Source of the DNA: Marivita sp. S6314 | GTDB lineage: Bacteria; Pseudomonadota; Alphaproteobacteria; Rhodobacterales; Rhodobacteraceae | Assembly (NCBI RefSeq): GCF_023015985.1 | Contig: NZ_JALKAO010000004.1 | Span: forward strand, 248,001-312,000 | DNA length: 64,000 nucleotides | Direction of reading: 5' to 3' | In this document: positions 44,407-55,999 of the stretch, piece after piece | Layout: the number at the start of each line of letters is the position of its first letter | Position numbering within the stretch: the stretch's first letter is position 1 | Position numbers and translations under genes: made by a program | The notes under the pieces: model-generated | Databases searched by the model: none | What the model saw: only the letters and a program-made list of their open reading frames with translations | What the model was told of the DNA's origin: nothing

Positions 44407-44421
44407 TGGCGGAGAGACAGG
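44407..44421. repeat. attR core in tRNA-Ser
   Basis: Second copy of TGGCGGAGAGACAGG, equal to the last 15 bases of tRNA-Ser(CGA), including its encoded CCA. The element keeps the tRNA intact. Confidence 0.9.
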
Positions 44422-44496
44422 GATTCGAACCCTGGGTGGGCTTGCACCCACAACGGTTTTCGAGACCGCCCCGTTCGACCACTCCGGCACCTCTCC
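44407..44496 (-). tRNA. tRNA-Ser(CGA)
   Basis: 90-nt serine tRNA with long variable arm; anticodon loop CTCGAAA gives anticodon CGA, reading UCG. Acceptor ends GGAGAGG and TCTCTCC pair; discriminator G and CCA are encoded. It is the integration target, with the element lying beyond its 3' end. Confidence 0.97.
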
Positions 44497-44645
44497 GCGG
44501 GGGTCAGGGGGGCGTTTAGCTTCTGCTTTTGATCTGTGCAACCTCTATTTCCCAGTGGCCGCGTCGACACGTTCACGGGGGTTTGGGTTGGCATCGCGTT
44601 TCGTGCGACATAGGTATCAGGGCAACGCATAACAGGAGATCGAGC

Positions 44646-45467
44646 ATGCTTCGCAATCTGATTGCATCCGCAGCAACGGCATTGGTCGTTGGGCCCTGGG
44701 CCACATCGGTGCAGGCATCGTCTGTTGACGATCTTCTCAAGGCTTTGGGCGTTCCGCAAATCGTCGAGATCATGCGGGAGGAAGGGATCGAATACGGCGA
44801 AACGCTGGCCCGGGACATGGTGCCGGGGGGGCGGACGCAGGGTTGGGACGCCACGGTCGAGCGCATCTACGATGACGACCGTATGCTGGCCACGGTGCGA
44901 GAAGAGTTCAAGGCGGAATTCGGCGATGCGGATATTGATCCGCTGCTGGCCTTCTTCACCTCCGAGGTTGGACAACAGGTTGTCAGCCTCGAACTGAGCG
45001 CGCGCACCGCAATGCGCGAACAAGAGATCGAAGACGCGGCCCGCGCGGCGTTTCGGGATCTGGAAGGCACGCAGTCCGAAACGCTGGCGATGATTTCGGA
45101 ATTTGTCGACACCAATGATCTGGTGGATGCCAATCTCGTCGGGGCTCTGAACGCCAATTACATGTTCTACCTTGGATTGGTGGATGGCGGGGCGCTCGAC
45201 ATGTCTGAACAGGATATCCTGACCGAGGTCTGGTCGTCTGAGGCTGAAACACGGTCGGACACGCGTGAATGGGTCTATGCATTCCTGATCATGGCCTATC
45301 GCCCGCTCGAAGACGGCGTGGTGGCGGATTACACCGAACTGTCCAAGACCGATCCGGGGCGGGCGCTGAACCGGGCGCTGTTTGCCGGGTTCAACAAGAT
45401 GTATGACGATATCTCTTATGCGCTTGGCCGCGCTGTGGCCCGCCAGATGCAGGTCCAGGAGCTTTAG
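44646..45467 (+). CDS. DUF2059 domain protein, exported
   Basis: 273 residues with a signal peptide (MLRNLIASAATALVVGPWATSVQAS). The DUF2059 region includes VDDLLKALGVPQIVEIMREEG and DDRMLATVREEFKAEFGDADI. Its role is unknown. ATG 44646 follows ACAGGAGATCGAGC. A terminator-like stem follows the stop. Confidence 0.85.
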   Translation: MLRNLIASAATALVVGPWATSVQASSVDDLLKALGVPQIVEIMREEGIEYGETLARDMVPGGRTQGWDATVERIYDDDRMLATVREEFKAEFGDADIDPLLAFFTSEVGQQVVSLELSARTAMREQEIEDAARAAFRDLEGTQSETLAMISEFVDTNDLVDANLVGALNANYMFYLGLVDGGALDMSEQDILTEVWSSEAETRSDTREWVYAFLIMAYRPLEDGVVADYTELSKTDPGRALNRALFAGFNKMYDDISYALGRAVARQMQVQEL

Positions 45468-45480
45468 GCCCCAAAACGCG

Positions 45481-45509
45481 TTGACAAACGCCCGCAAGCG
45501 CAGCATAAG
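45481..45509 (+). promoter_or_regulatory. Candidate promoter before rplU
   Basis: A -35 TTGACA at 45481-45486 and CATAAG at 45504-45509, spaced by 17 bases, a good match to a sigma-70 promoter. A terminator lies just 15 bases later, so it may run an attenuated leader before rplU. Confidence 0.4.
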
Positions 45510-45524
45510 CCGCGCACAACAAGA

Positions 45525-45551
45525 CGGGGCTTCGGTCCCGCTTTTGTTTTT
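45525..45551 (+). terminator. Terminator/attenuator stem with UUCG loop
   Basis: CGGGGC (45525-45530) pairs with GTCCCG (45535-45540) around TTCG, followed by CTTTTGTTTTT. It ends DUF2059 transcription or could attenuate a transcript starting at the upstream promoter. Confidence 0.65.
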
Positions 45552-45656
45552 ATATGATAACTTCGCTCCGAGATGGGGCGCGCTGTCCGAGGTGGGGACC
45601 CCCCAAAACGCCGGGAAACCGGGGCCACAGGATGCGGGTGTAAAAGGAAAGACACG

Positions 45657-46310
45657 ATGTTCGCGGTTATGAAAACCGGCGGCAAGCAGTACAAAGTCCA
45701 ATCGGGCGACGTTCTGCGCGTCGAGAAACTGGCAGCCGATGCAGGCGAAACCGTCCAGTTCAATGAAATTCTGATGGTTGGTGGCGACAAGACTGTCGTT
45801 GGTGCCCCTCTTGTCGACGGTGCAGCCGTGCAAGCCGAGGTCGTGGACCAGATCAAAGGCGACAAAGTCATCAACTTCGTCAAGCGTCGTCGTAAGCACA
45901 GCTCCAAGCGGACCGTGGGTCATCGCCAGCAGCTGACGCTTCTGCGCGTGACAGACATTCTGGCCTCTGGCGCGGACAAGTCCGGCGTCAAAGCGGCCAT
46001 CGGTGCTGGCTCTGTCTCCGGCGCGGCCGTAGCGGCTGCGGCTCAGAAGAAAGCGGCTCCGAAAGCAGAAAAAGCAGCTCCCAAGGCCGAGGCACCTGCC
46101 GCGGCGGCGGGCGCAGATGATCTCAAGCAGCTGTCCGGCGTTGGCCCGGCGCTTGAGAAGAAGCTGCACGAAGCAGGCGTCACTTCTTTCGCGCAGATCG
46201 CTGCGTGGACAGAGGCAGACGTTGAAGAATTTGGCGAGAAACTGTCGTTCAAAGGCCGGATCGAGCGTGAAGGCTGGATTGAACAGGCCAAAGATCTGGC
46301 ATCGAAGTAA
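45657..46310 (+). CDS. rplU: Ribosomal protein L21 with HhH extension
   Basis: 217 residues. The first ~100 are bL21 ([20 protein letters not shown] ... [18 protein letters not shown]). A Lys/Ala linker leads to a C-terminal helix-hairpin-helix module ([21 protein letters not shown]) like the C-terminus seen in some NADH dehydrogenase subunits, known in Rhodobacterales L21. The ATG at 45657 follows AAAAGGAAAGACACG. rpmA follows 12 bases later. Confidence 0.93.
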   Translation: MFAVMKTGGKQYKVQSGDVLRVEKLAADAGETVQFNEILMVGGDKTVVGAPLVDGAAVQAEVVDQIKGDKVINFVKRRRKHSSKRTVGHRQQLTLLRVTDILASGADKSGVKAAIGAGSVSGAAVAAAAQKKAAPKAEKAAPKAEAPAAAAGADDLKQLSGVGPALEKKLHEAGVTSFAQIAAWTEADVEEFGEKLSFKGRIEREGWIEQAKDLASK

Positions 46311-46322
46311 GGAGACTGACCT

Positions 46323-46592
46323 ATGGCACATAAAAAAGCAGGCGGCTCATCCCGCAACGGTCGCGACTCCGCTGGTCGTCGCCTTGGCGTAAAACTCTAC
46401 GGTGGCCAGGCGGCCATTCCGGGCAACATCATTGTGCGTCAGCGCGGCACAAAGTTCTGGCCGGGCGAAGGCGTGGGCATGGGCAAGGATCACACGATCT
46501 TTGCAACCGTCGACGGCGCCGTGACCTTCCACAAAGGTCTCAAAAACCGTACGTTTATTTCCGTTTTGCCAGTGGCGGAGGCCGCTGAGTAA
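46323..46592 (+). CDS. rpmA: 50S ribosomal protein L27
   Basis: 89-residue bL27: [20 protein letters not shown] then [16 protein letters not shown]. It touches the peptidyl-transferase centre. In the usual rplU-rpmA order, with obgE further downstream. Confidence 0.97.
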   Translation: MAHKKAGGSSRNGRDSAGRRLGVKLYGGQAAIPGNIIVRQRGTKFWPGEGVGMGKDHTIFATVDGAVTFHKGLKNRTFISVLPVAEAAE

Positions 46593-46618
46593 GCCGACCT
46601 TAAGGTTTTGAAAAAACA

Positions 46619-46650
46619 AAGGGGGATCGGCAGACCAGCCGGTCCCCCTT
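46619..46650 (+). terminator. Stem-loop after rpmA
   Basis: AAGGGGGATCGGC (46619-46631) pairs with GCCGGTCCCCCTT (46638-46650) except for one G-U type pair. No T-run follows on the plus strand, so it may be a 3' processing or pausing stem. Confidence 0.55.
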
Positions 46651-46700
46651 AAGCGTTTGGAGAGGGGCCAGCGCACATGTCTGCGATGAGGAGAGAGCAG

Positions 46701-47243
46701 ATGAGTTTGGATAGCACCAACATGACACAGCCAATCGTCGAAACCGACCGGTTCATTCTGAGACCGCTGCAGGTGTCGGACGTTGGCCTGATCGAGCATT
46801 ACACAAGCGACAAGCGCGTCGCGAGCATGACCACGTCGATCCCGCACCCATTGCCGCCGGGGGCGTCACAGGCCTTCGTCGACCGTGCGCATGCGCCGGA
46901 TCGGGACGAAGATGTCTGGGCGATGGATGGCACCTTGGCGGACGGACCCGAAGTGATGGGGCTGATCTCGCTCCAGCGGATGGATCGCAACCAGTCCGAA
47001 ATCGGGTATTGGGTTGCACCGCCGTTCTGGAACACCGGGCTTGCCTCGGACGCGGTTCAGGCGCTGGTGGACGCCAATCCACTGAACAATCAGACGATTT
47101 TCGCCAGCGTGTTTCAGGACAACCCGGCCTCGGCCCGTGTTCTGACCCATTGTGGCTTTGAATATATCGGCGACGCGGAATCGTTTTCCGTCGCCCGCAA
47201 CGCAACCGTCCAAACCTGGACATATCTCAAACGCATGTGCTGA
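46701..47243 (+). CDS. GNAT N-acetyltransferase
   Basis: 180-residue GNAT (RimJ/RimL-like). Start chosen at 46701 with AGGAGAG; ATG 46677 is an alternative. Motif RPLQVSDV, SEIGYWVAPPFWNTGLASDAVQ and NPASARVLTHCGFEYIG fit the family. Substrate unknown; paired with a second GNAT gene 40 bases on. Confidence 0.88.
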   Translation: MSLDSTNMTQPIVETDRFILRPLQVSDVGLIEHYTSDKRVASMTTSIPHPLPPGASQAFVDRAHAPDRDEDVWAMDGTLADGPEVMGLISLQRMDRNQSEIGYWVAPPFWNTGLASDAVQALVDANPLNNQTIFASVFQDNPASARVLTHCGFEYIGDAESFSVARNATVQTWTYLKRMC

Positions 47244-47283
47244 CGCTTGGTCGCTCAACCGCCCAATGGCAGGAGGGGCACCG

Positions 47284-49978
<2,695 letters not shown>

Positions 49979-50027
49979 CGTCCCGCCTGACTGACCAACC
50001 AACGCATTTCACGAAAAGGCCAACGCC

Positions 50028-51293
50028 ATGAAAGATATGACAGATATCCCCACGTTGATGCAGGATTTGGGGGCACGTGCCAAAGCGGCAGCGGGCGCGT
50101 TGGCCTTTGCCCCGGCAGAGAAAAAGACAACCGCGCTGATGGCGGCGGCAGATGCGGTCTGGACGCAGCGCGCGCAGATCATCGAGGCCAATAAGCGCGA
50201 CCTGGAATTCGGCCGTGACAAGGGGCTGACCGATGCGATGATGGACCGCTTGCTGCTGGATGAAAGCCGCATCAAGGGCATCGTGGACGGGTTGAGGGCC
50301 GTCGCCGGACAGGACGATCCGGTGGGGGCCGTGATGGAAGAATGGGACCGGCCCAGCGGCCTGCACATCCAGCGCGTGCGCACGCCGCTGGGGGTCATCG
50401 GCGTGATCTACGAATCCCGGCCCAACGTGACGGCGGATGCGGGGGCGCTGTGCCTGAAGGCGGGCAATGCGGTGATCCTGCGCGGCGGGTCCGAAAGCTT
50501 TCACTCCTCAACCGCCATCCACGCCTGTCTGGTCGAAGGCCTGCGCGCGGCGGGTCTGCCCGCAGACGCGATCCAGCTTGTGCCCACCCGGGATCGTGCG
50601 GCGGTCAGCGAATTGCTGACCATGACGGATTACGTCGACGTGATTGTTCCGCGTGGCGGCAAGGGGCTGGTCGGTCTTGTCCAGCGCGAAGCACGCGTGC
50701 CGGTTTTTGCCCATCTGGAAGGCATTGTGCACATCTATGTCGACAAGGACGCCGACCCGGTCAAAAGCCTGAACGTGATCCTCAATGCCAAAACCCGACG
50801 CACCGGGATCTGTGGGGCAGCCGAGTGCCTGTTGATCCACAAGAATGTGGTCGACACGATCGGGCAGGGCGTCATTCGCGCTTTGTTGGATGCCGGGGTC
50901 GAGGTACGCGTGGACGAAACATTGCAGGCCATCGACGGCACGGTTGCGGCGACGGATGCCGATTGGGGATGCGAATACCTCGACAGCATTATCGCGGCCC
51001 GCGTTGTGGATGATCTGGATGCGGCCATTGCGCATATCAACACCTACAGTTCAAACCACACCGACTGCATCCTGACTGAAGACGATGCTGCCGCGGACCG
51101 GTTCTTTGAACGGATCGACAGCGCTATCCTCATGCGCAACGCCTCCACCCAGTTTGCCGATGGCGGCGAATTTGGCATGGGGGCCGAGATCGGGATCGCG
51201 ACCGGCAAGATGCATGCGCGCGGTCCGGTCGGGGCGCAGCAGCTGACCAGCTTCAAATACCTCGTGGTGGGCGACGGCACGACGCGGGGCTGA
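50028..51293 (+). CDS. proA: Gamma-glutamyl phosphate reductase
   Basis: 421-residue ProA, second step of proline synthesis, NADPH-dependent. The catalytic Cys is in [15 protein letters not shown]. Starts after AAAAGGCC, 49 bases after proB. Confidence 0.96.
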   Translation: MKDMTDIPTLMQDLGARAKAAAGALAFAPAEKKTTALMAAADAVWTQRAQIIEANKRDLEFGRDKGLTDAMMDRLLLDESRIKGIVDGLRAVAGQDDPVGAVMEEWDRPSGLHIQRVRTPLGVIGVIYESRPNVTADAGALCLKAGNAVILRGGSESFHSSTAIHACLVEGLRAAGLPADAIQLVPTRDRAAVSELLTMTDYVDVIVPRGGKGLVGLVQREARVPVFAHLEGIVHIYVDKDADPVKSLNVILNAKTRRTGICGAAECLLIHKNVVDTIGQGVIRALLDAGVEVRVDETLQAIDGTVAATDADWGCEYLDSIIAARVVDDLDAAIAHINTYSSNHTDCILTEDDAAADRFFERIDSAILMRNASTQFADGGEFGMGAEIGIATGKMHARGPVGAQQLTSFKYLVVGDGTTRG

Positions 51294-51372
51294 GGGGTTG
51301 TCGAGGATCAACGGGCCTGTTACCTGATTTTGCATAATCCGACCCTTTCACTCGGAAACCTGTGAGGCAGCG

Positions 51373-52476
51373 TTGACCAAATCCCATCCCCGGCTGGAAA
51401 TCCGCAACATCGTGCGGGATTACGAGGGCAAGCGCGTCGTCGACGACGTGTCCTTGGCGATCGAGCCGGGCAATGTGACCTGTCTTCTGGGGCCATCGGG
51501 ATGTGGCAAGTCGACGACCCTGCGCATCATTGCGGGCGTCGACATGCAAACCAGCGGCACGATCCATGTGGACGGATCGCTGGTCTGTGACACGGTGTTC
51601 CGCGTGCCGCCCGAACGGCGGTCTATCGGCCTGATATTTCAGGATTTTGCGCTGTTTCCGCACCTGACGGTTGGGGACAATGTGGGTTTCGGTCTGCCCG
51701 GATCGCGCAAGGACAAGCGGCCCCGTGTTGGAGAGCTTCTCGAACGGGTCGGGCTGTCGCATTACATCAACGAATACCCGCATATGCTGTCGGGCGGTGA
51801 ACAACAGCGCGTGGCGCTGGCCCGCGCGATTGCGCCGAAGCCGTCCATCATGCTGATGGACGAGCCGTTTTCCGGCCTCGACAACCGCTTGCGGGATGGC
51901 ATCCGCGACGAAACGCTGGCCTTGCTCAAAGAGGAAGGCACCTCTGTCCTGCTGGTCACCCACGAGCCGGAAGAGGCGATGCGGATGGCGGATGAAATCG
52001 CGCTGATGCGCGACGGCAAGATCGTGCAGCGCGGCGCGCCCTATAACATCTACAACGCGCCGGCGGACAAGGCGGCGGTGGCGTTCTTTTCCGACATCAA
52101 CCTGCTGACAGGCACAGTGCGCGGCGCGCTGACAGAGACCCCGTTCGGGCAGTTTCTGGCACCCGGCGTGCCGGAAGGCGGCGAGGTCGAGATCGTGTTC
52201 CGTCCGCAGCATGTCGGCATCGACTTTGACCGTCACGGGCGCGGCCCGAATCCGACGCCCATGGCCGGGGCCCCGGCCCGCGGCGTGGTCGAGCGCGCGC
52301 GGTTCATGGGATCGGAAAGCCTTGTCGAGTTCCGCATGGATCATGATCACAGCCTGATCCGCGCGACGGTGCCGAATGTCTTTCTGCCCAAGGCAGGGAC
52401 GGTGATGTGGCTGACCGTGCGGCGGGATCGCTGTTTCGTGTTCCGCAAGGATAGCGGGACGGTGATCCGCACCTAA
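51373..52476 (+). CDS. ABC transporter ATPase (FbpC/PotA-like), orphan
   Basis: 367-residue ATPase. Walker A GPSGCGKSTT, signature LSGGEQQRVAL, Walker B IMLMDEPFSGLD, and a TOBE-like C-terminus. Resembles Fe3+/polyamine-type importers (FbpC, PotA). Starts at TTG with GAGG before it. No permease or binding protein is adjacent, so substrate is open. Its stop overlaps the convergent fliG stop by 4 bases. Confidence 0.88.
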   Translation: MTKSHPRLEIRNIVRDYEGKRVVDDVSLAIEPGNVTCLLGPSGCGKSTTLRIIAGVDMQTSGTIHVDGSLVCDTVFRVPPERRSIGLIFQDFALFPHLTVGDNVGFGLPGSRKDKRPRVGELLERVGLSHYINEYPHMLSGGEQQRVALARAIAPKPSIMLMDEPFSGLDNRLRDGIRDETLALLKEEGTSVLLVTHEPEEAMRMADEIALMRDGKIVQRGAPYNIYNAPADKAAVAFFSDINLLTGTVRGALTETPFGQFLAPGVPEGGEVEIVFRPQHVGIDFDRHGRGPNPTPMAGAPARGVVERARFMGSESLVEFRMDHDHSLIRATVPNVFLPKAGTVMWLTVRRDRCFVFRKDSGTVIRT

Positions 52477-53531
52477 TCTTCCTCATCTGCCGGGGTCGCG
52501 AGTGTGATTTCGCCACTGTCGGCAAGTTCCCGGATGGCGCGGATAATTGCGCCCATGGCGGCTTCGGCCTGTTTTGGTTTCACCTCTCCCAGATCTTCAG
52601 ACGCTTCCCGAAGAGAATCCGCCATACGTTTGGATATGTTTGATAAAATGAAGTCGATGGAGGCGCGATCCGCGTCCGTCACCGCGCCGGAAATCGCTTC
52701 GGCCAGGGTGTCCTGATCCACGTCCCGCGTGATCTTGGGCGCGTCAATCGCCGACATGCGGTCCGGAATATGGGCGAAAGTGAAGATCGACTTGCGCACT
52801 TCTTCGGCGAAGCCCTGATCCTCCTCATCAAGCGCGGTCAGCAGTTCATCGCGCTTGGCGGCGCGCGAGAAATTGAGGATGGCACCCACGCGTTTCGACG
52901 GGTCCGCGCGGAAGGCGCGGGCCGGTTCGGCGTCGAGCTGGGCGGCGAGGCTGAGACCGATGCGGTCGACGGCGTCGGGGGTGACGGCGTCGGTCATGGA
53001 CATGGCGTAGGCGATCCGGCGGGCGGTGTCGCCGGGCAGGCTGCTGAGCAGGTCGGCGGCTTTGCTGACGTCGAGCTTTGACACCATCACGGCGGCGACC
53101 TGCACGGATTCGGATTTGACCAGGTCCTGCAACCGGGCGCGGGGCAGGGCGGCGATGCGTTTCCAGGGATCACCGATCTGGCGCACGCCCGCTTCTTTGC
53201 GCAGGCGCGAGGCGGTTTGTTCGCTGATCTTGCCATCCAGCGCATTCAGCGCGCCCGCAATGTCCCCGGGGAAAGAAAGACCAATGGAATCAAGTTCTTC
53301 CGAAAATTCCTCAAGCACCGCGTTCATGGTGGCGCGGTCGATATAGCGCATTTCGCCCAACAGATGGGTGAGTTGCATCTGCAGATCCTCGGGCAGGGAG
53401 GCCAGCGGTACATCCGCGCCTTCCTTGAGGATAAACTGCACGATGATGGCGGCCTTGGCGCGACGACTGAGGCCTGCGGCCCGTGAAGGGGCGGGGTTAC
53501 CCACGGGTAACCCTACTGAGACTTGTGACAT
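52473..53531 (-). CDS. fliG: Flagellar motor switch protein FliG
   Basis: 352-residue FliG. The C-terminal torque domain is clear (RKSIFTFAHIPDRMSAID ... FILSNISKRMADSLREASEDLG). In the middle domain the usual EHPQ motif reads E-S-V-Q, so this copy is diverged. No flagellar genes adjoin it. It ends against the ABC gene. Confidence 0.88.
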   Translation of the reverse strand: MSQVSVGLPVGNPAPSRAAGLSRRAKAAIIVQFILKEGADVPLASLPEDLQMQLTHLLGEMRYIDRATMNAVLEEFSEELDSIGLSFPGDIAGALNALDGKISEQTASRLRKEAGVRQIGDPWKRIAALPRARLQDLVKSESVQVAAVMVSKLDVSKAADLLSSLPGDTARRIAYAMSMTDAVTPDAVDRIGLSLAAQLDAEPARAFRADPSKRVGAILNFSRAAKRDELLTALDEEDQGFAEEVRKSIFTFAHIPDRMSAIDAPKITRDVDQDTLAEAISGAVTDADRASIDFILSNISKRMADSLREASEDLGEVKPKQAEAAMGAIIRAIRELADSGEITLATPADEED

Positions 53532-53625
53532 GATCCGTACTCCGTCCTGGTCCCTTGGGGATAGGCGGGTAAGGTTAAGAAAGCGTCAGCCCCGGAGGTC
53601 TTGAATGCTCCCGGATCCGCCACCC

Positions 53626-53653
53626 GTACGGTTTGTACGGCTGAACGGTACGG
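53626..53653. repeat. Triple GTACGG repeat upstream of fliG
   Basis: GTACGG at 53626-53631, 53635-53640 and 53648-53653. Lies about 100 bases before the fliG start; could be an operator. Confidence 0.3.
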
Positions 53654-53706
53654 ACGCAAACCACGTGATCGACACAAGGTCTGAGCGCCAAATCCGATGG
53701 ATCGAC

Positions 53707-53732
53707 AAAAAAAGACGGCCCCGAAGGCCGTC
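53707..53732 (-). terminator. Terminator of the small Cys peptide
   Basis: On the minus strand, GACGGCC pairs with GGCCGTC (53714-53720 with 53726-53732) and runs into T's. It ends the transcript of the gene at 53762-53929. Confidence 0.85.
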
Positions 53733-53761
53733 CTCAAGAAGTTTTACCAATTGGTAAAAAA

Positions 53762-53929
53762 TTATCCGCTCACCACTTTGCAGGTGTTGCTGGCCTCGTC
53801 ATAGACCGTGCCGTCGGCGCAGCTCATGGAGGCCGATTCGTGCTTGCCCCATTGGCAGCTGGCAAAGCTTGACGTCGCTGTAACCAGCACAACGGCCGAT
53901 GCAGTCAGAAGGGTCTTGATGGTCATCAT
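53762..53929 (-). CDS. Small secreted Cys peptide
   Basis: 55-residue peptide with a signal (MMTIKTLLTASAVVLVTATSSFAS) then SCQWGKHESASMSC and NTCKVVSG. AGGAGATTA site is strong and a clear terminator follows. Three or four cysteines suggest a disulfide-bonded mature peptide of ~30 residues. Such small genes next to purB are seen in Rhodobacterales; function unknown. Confidence 0.8.
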   Translation of the reverse strand: MMTIKTLLTASAVVLVTATSSFASCQWGKHESASMSCADGTVYDEASNTCKVVSG

Positions 53930-54001
53930 TAATCTCCTGTTTGGGTGTCATGGATGGTAGCACCGTTTTCCGATTTGGCAAAACATGCGTTGCAAAGACC
54001 T

Positions 54002-54424
54002 CTATTTCGGCGGTTCACGCCGGTAGGTTGTGACCATCCGGTAGGCCTTTCTGGGCCCGGAAACGTCCCATGTGCTGTGCCAGACGGGCCAGGAGGCAAA
54101 GCTGTAGGTGACGTCATAGGTGTCCGGGTCGCACCAATGCCGGTCGCTGGGCTGATCGGGTGGTATGTGATGAAAGGCGCGCCCGTCGTCGAAATCGACA
54201 TGGATCACGTCGTCCTCGATCCGCCAGAGATAGCGCCGTTCGGCCTTGAACGGGGGATGCCCGTCAAGCCAGAGCTGGCCGGTTTCGAGATAGGCCAAGC
54301 CCGCACCAATGGGCGAAAACGTGGCTGATCCGGCAAAGCGGCCCGTAGAACCTGCGCGATGGTCGTGGATGACGCGGTCAACCTGCCAGAGACCTTCGAA
54401 CATGTGCAGGTCTGGACGGGTCAC
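54002..54424 (-). CDS. DUF6314 family protein
   Basis: 140 residues: MFEGLWQVDRVIHD, YLETGQLWLDG, RRYLWRIEDDVIHVDFDDGRAFH and VTYSFASWPVWHSTWDVSGPRK. Start uncertain: GTG 54424 used, ATG 54403 or GTG 54472 possible; an upstream short ORF with a better ribosome site overlaps it (see findings). Function unknown. Confidence 0.65.
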   Translation of the reverse strand: MTRPDLHMFEGLWQVDRVIHDHRAGSTGRFAGSATFSPIGAGLAYLETGQLWLDGHPPFKAERRYLWRIEDDVIHVDFDDGRAFHHIPPDQPSDRHWCDPDTYDVTYSFASWPVWHSTWDVSGPRKAYRMVTTYRREPPK

Positions 54425-54594
54425 GCGGCGGTCCAACCCGGTTGCGCGGCTTGCGCGCCGATGTCCTGCCACAGACCGGCGGCGGGGATCAGGGCAAAGC
54501 GTCTCATTCGGCGTGGCCTCCCTTGTCGCGCGGCATGGCGCAGTCTAGGAGTGCGCGCAAATTCCGCAAGCCAGCCTATGAAAGGATCGTGCTT

Positions 54595-55899
54595 ATGATC
54601 CCCCGCTATTCCCGCCCTGATATGGTTGCCATCTGGGAGCCGTCCACCAAGTTCCGCATCTGGTACGAGATCGAGGCCCATGCCTGTGACGCGATGGCCG
54701 ATCTGGGGGTGATCCCGCGCGAAAACGCCGACGCGGTGTGGAAGGCCAAGGATGTCGAGTTCGACGTGGCGCGGATCGACGAGATCGAGGCGGTGACCAA
54801 GCATGACGTGATCGCCTTTCTGACCCATCTGGCCGAACATGTCGGGTCGGATGAGGCACGGTTTGTGCATCAGGGCATGACCTCGTCCGACGTTCTGGAC
54901 ACCACGTTCAACGTGCAGCTGGTGCGGGCAGCCGATATCCTGATCGCCGATCTGGAAGGGCTGCTGGCGGCACTGAAGCGGCGCGCCTACGAGCACAAGG
55001 ACACGGTCCGCATTGGCCGGTCTCATGGCATTCATGCCGAACCCACGACAATGGGTCTGACCTTTGCCCGGTTCTATGCCGAGATGGACCGCAACCTGAG
55101 CCGGATGCGGGACGCGCGCGCCGAAGTGGCGACGGGGGCGATCTCGGGTGCTGTTGGCACATTCGCCAATGTCGATCCGGCGGTCGAGGAACATGTCTGT
55201 GACAAGCTGGGCCTCGTCCCAGAGCCGATCAGCACGCAGGTGATCCCGCGTGACCGTCATGCGGCGTTCTTTGCCACGCTGGGTGTAATCGCGTCGTCGG
55301 TGGAGAACATCGCGGTTGAGATCCGCCACATGCAGCGCACCGAGGTGCTTGAAGGGGCGGAGTTTTTCTCGATGGGGCAGAAGGGCTCGTCGGCCATGCC
55401 GCACAAGAAGAACCCGGTGCTGACCGAAAACCTGACGGGGCTGGCGCGCATGGTGCGCTCGGCGGTGATCCCGGCGATGGAGAACGTGGCGCTTTGGCAC
55501 GAACGGGATATTTCGCACAGCTCGGTCGAGCGGATGATCGGGCCGGATGCGACGATCACGCTGGATTTCGCGCTGGCGCGGTTGACCGGTGTGATCGACA
55601 AGATGCTGATCTTCCCCGACAACATGCTGGAAAACATGAACAAGTTCCCGGGTCTGGTGATGAGCCAGCGGGTGCTTCTGGCCCTGACGCAAGCCGGGGT
55701 GAGCCGCGAGGATGCCTATTCCTACGTGCAACGCAACGCGCTGAAGGTCTGGGAACACCGGACCGATTTCAAGCAAGAGCTGTTGGCGGATGCGGATGTG
55801 GTGGCGGCCCTGAGCCCCGAAGAGATCGAAGAGAAGTTCGATCTGGGCTATCACACCAAACATGTCGACACGATCTTCGCGCGGGTGTTCGGAGAATAG
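54595..55899 (+). CDS. purB: Adenylosuccinate lyase
   Basis: 434-residue PurB, acting in two steps of purine synthesis (SAICAR to AICAR, adenylosuccinate to AMP). Signature GSSAMPHKKNP, plus TSSDVLDTTFN and RSHGIHAEPTT. Starts after AAAGGATC. Confidence 0.97.
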   Translation: MIPRYSRPDMVAIWEPSTKFRIWYEIEAHACDAMADLGVIPRENADAVWKAKDVEFDVARIDEIEAVTKHDVIAFLTHLAEHVGSDEARFVHQGMTSSDVLDTTFNVQLVRAADILIADLEGLLAALKRRAYEHKDTVRIGRSHGIHAEPTTMGLTFARFYAEMDRNLSRMRDARAEVATGAISGAVGTFANVDPAVEEHVCDKLGLVPEPISTQVIPRDRHAAFFATLGVIASSVENIAVEIRHMQRTEVLEGAEFFSMGQKGSSAMPHKKNPVLTENLTGLARMVRSAVIPAMENVALWHERDISHSSVERMIGPDATITLDFALARLTGVIDKMLIFPDNMLENMNKFPGLVMSQRVLLALTQAGVSREDAYSYVQRNALKVWEHRTDFKQELLADADVVAALSPEEIEEKFDLGYHTKHVDTIFARVFGE

Positions 55900-55906
55900 T
55901 GGCGTT

Positions 55907-55979
55907 TGGATGCCGGGCTGAAGCCCGGCCTACGCTTCCTGTCGCCCGATCTGTAGGCCGGGCTTCAGCCCGGCATCCA
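55907..55979. repeat. REPIN-like nested palindrome
   Basis: Two 27-nt arms (55907-55933 and 55953-55979) are perfect inverted repeats around a 19-nt middle; each arm is itself a hairpin (GCCGGGC-TGAA-GCCCGGC). It lies between the purB stop and the convergent saccharopine gene's stop, so it may also end transcription both ways. Confidence 0.85.
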
Positions 55980-55999
55980 TGCCCATAGGTGACAACCGA

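Larger units (their letters stand above)
34851..44421. mobile_element. Integrated phage-satellite-like element in tRNA-Ser
   Basis: About 9.6 kb bounded by an exact 15-bp direct repeat (TGGCGGAGAGACAGG) at 34851-34865 and 44407-44421; the right copy is the 3' end of tRNA-Ser(CGA). Gene order: integrase, DUF6499/DUF2285-like regulator, AlpA, small unknowns, RepA-like ATPase, unknowns, HK97-type capsid, small terminase, a cut-off tape-measure start, HEPN-like protein, XRE repressor, unknown. No large terminase, portal, protease or tail module is present. This fits a satellite that depends on a helper, though a decayed prophage is possible. Confidence 0.8.
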
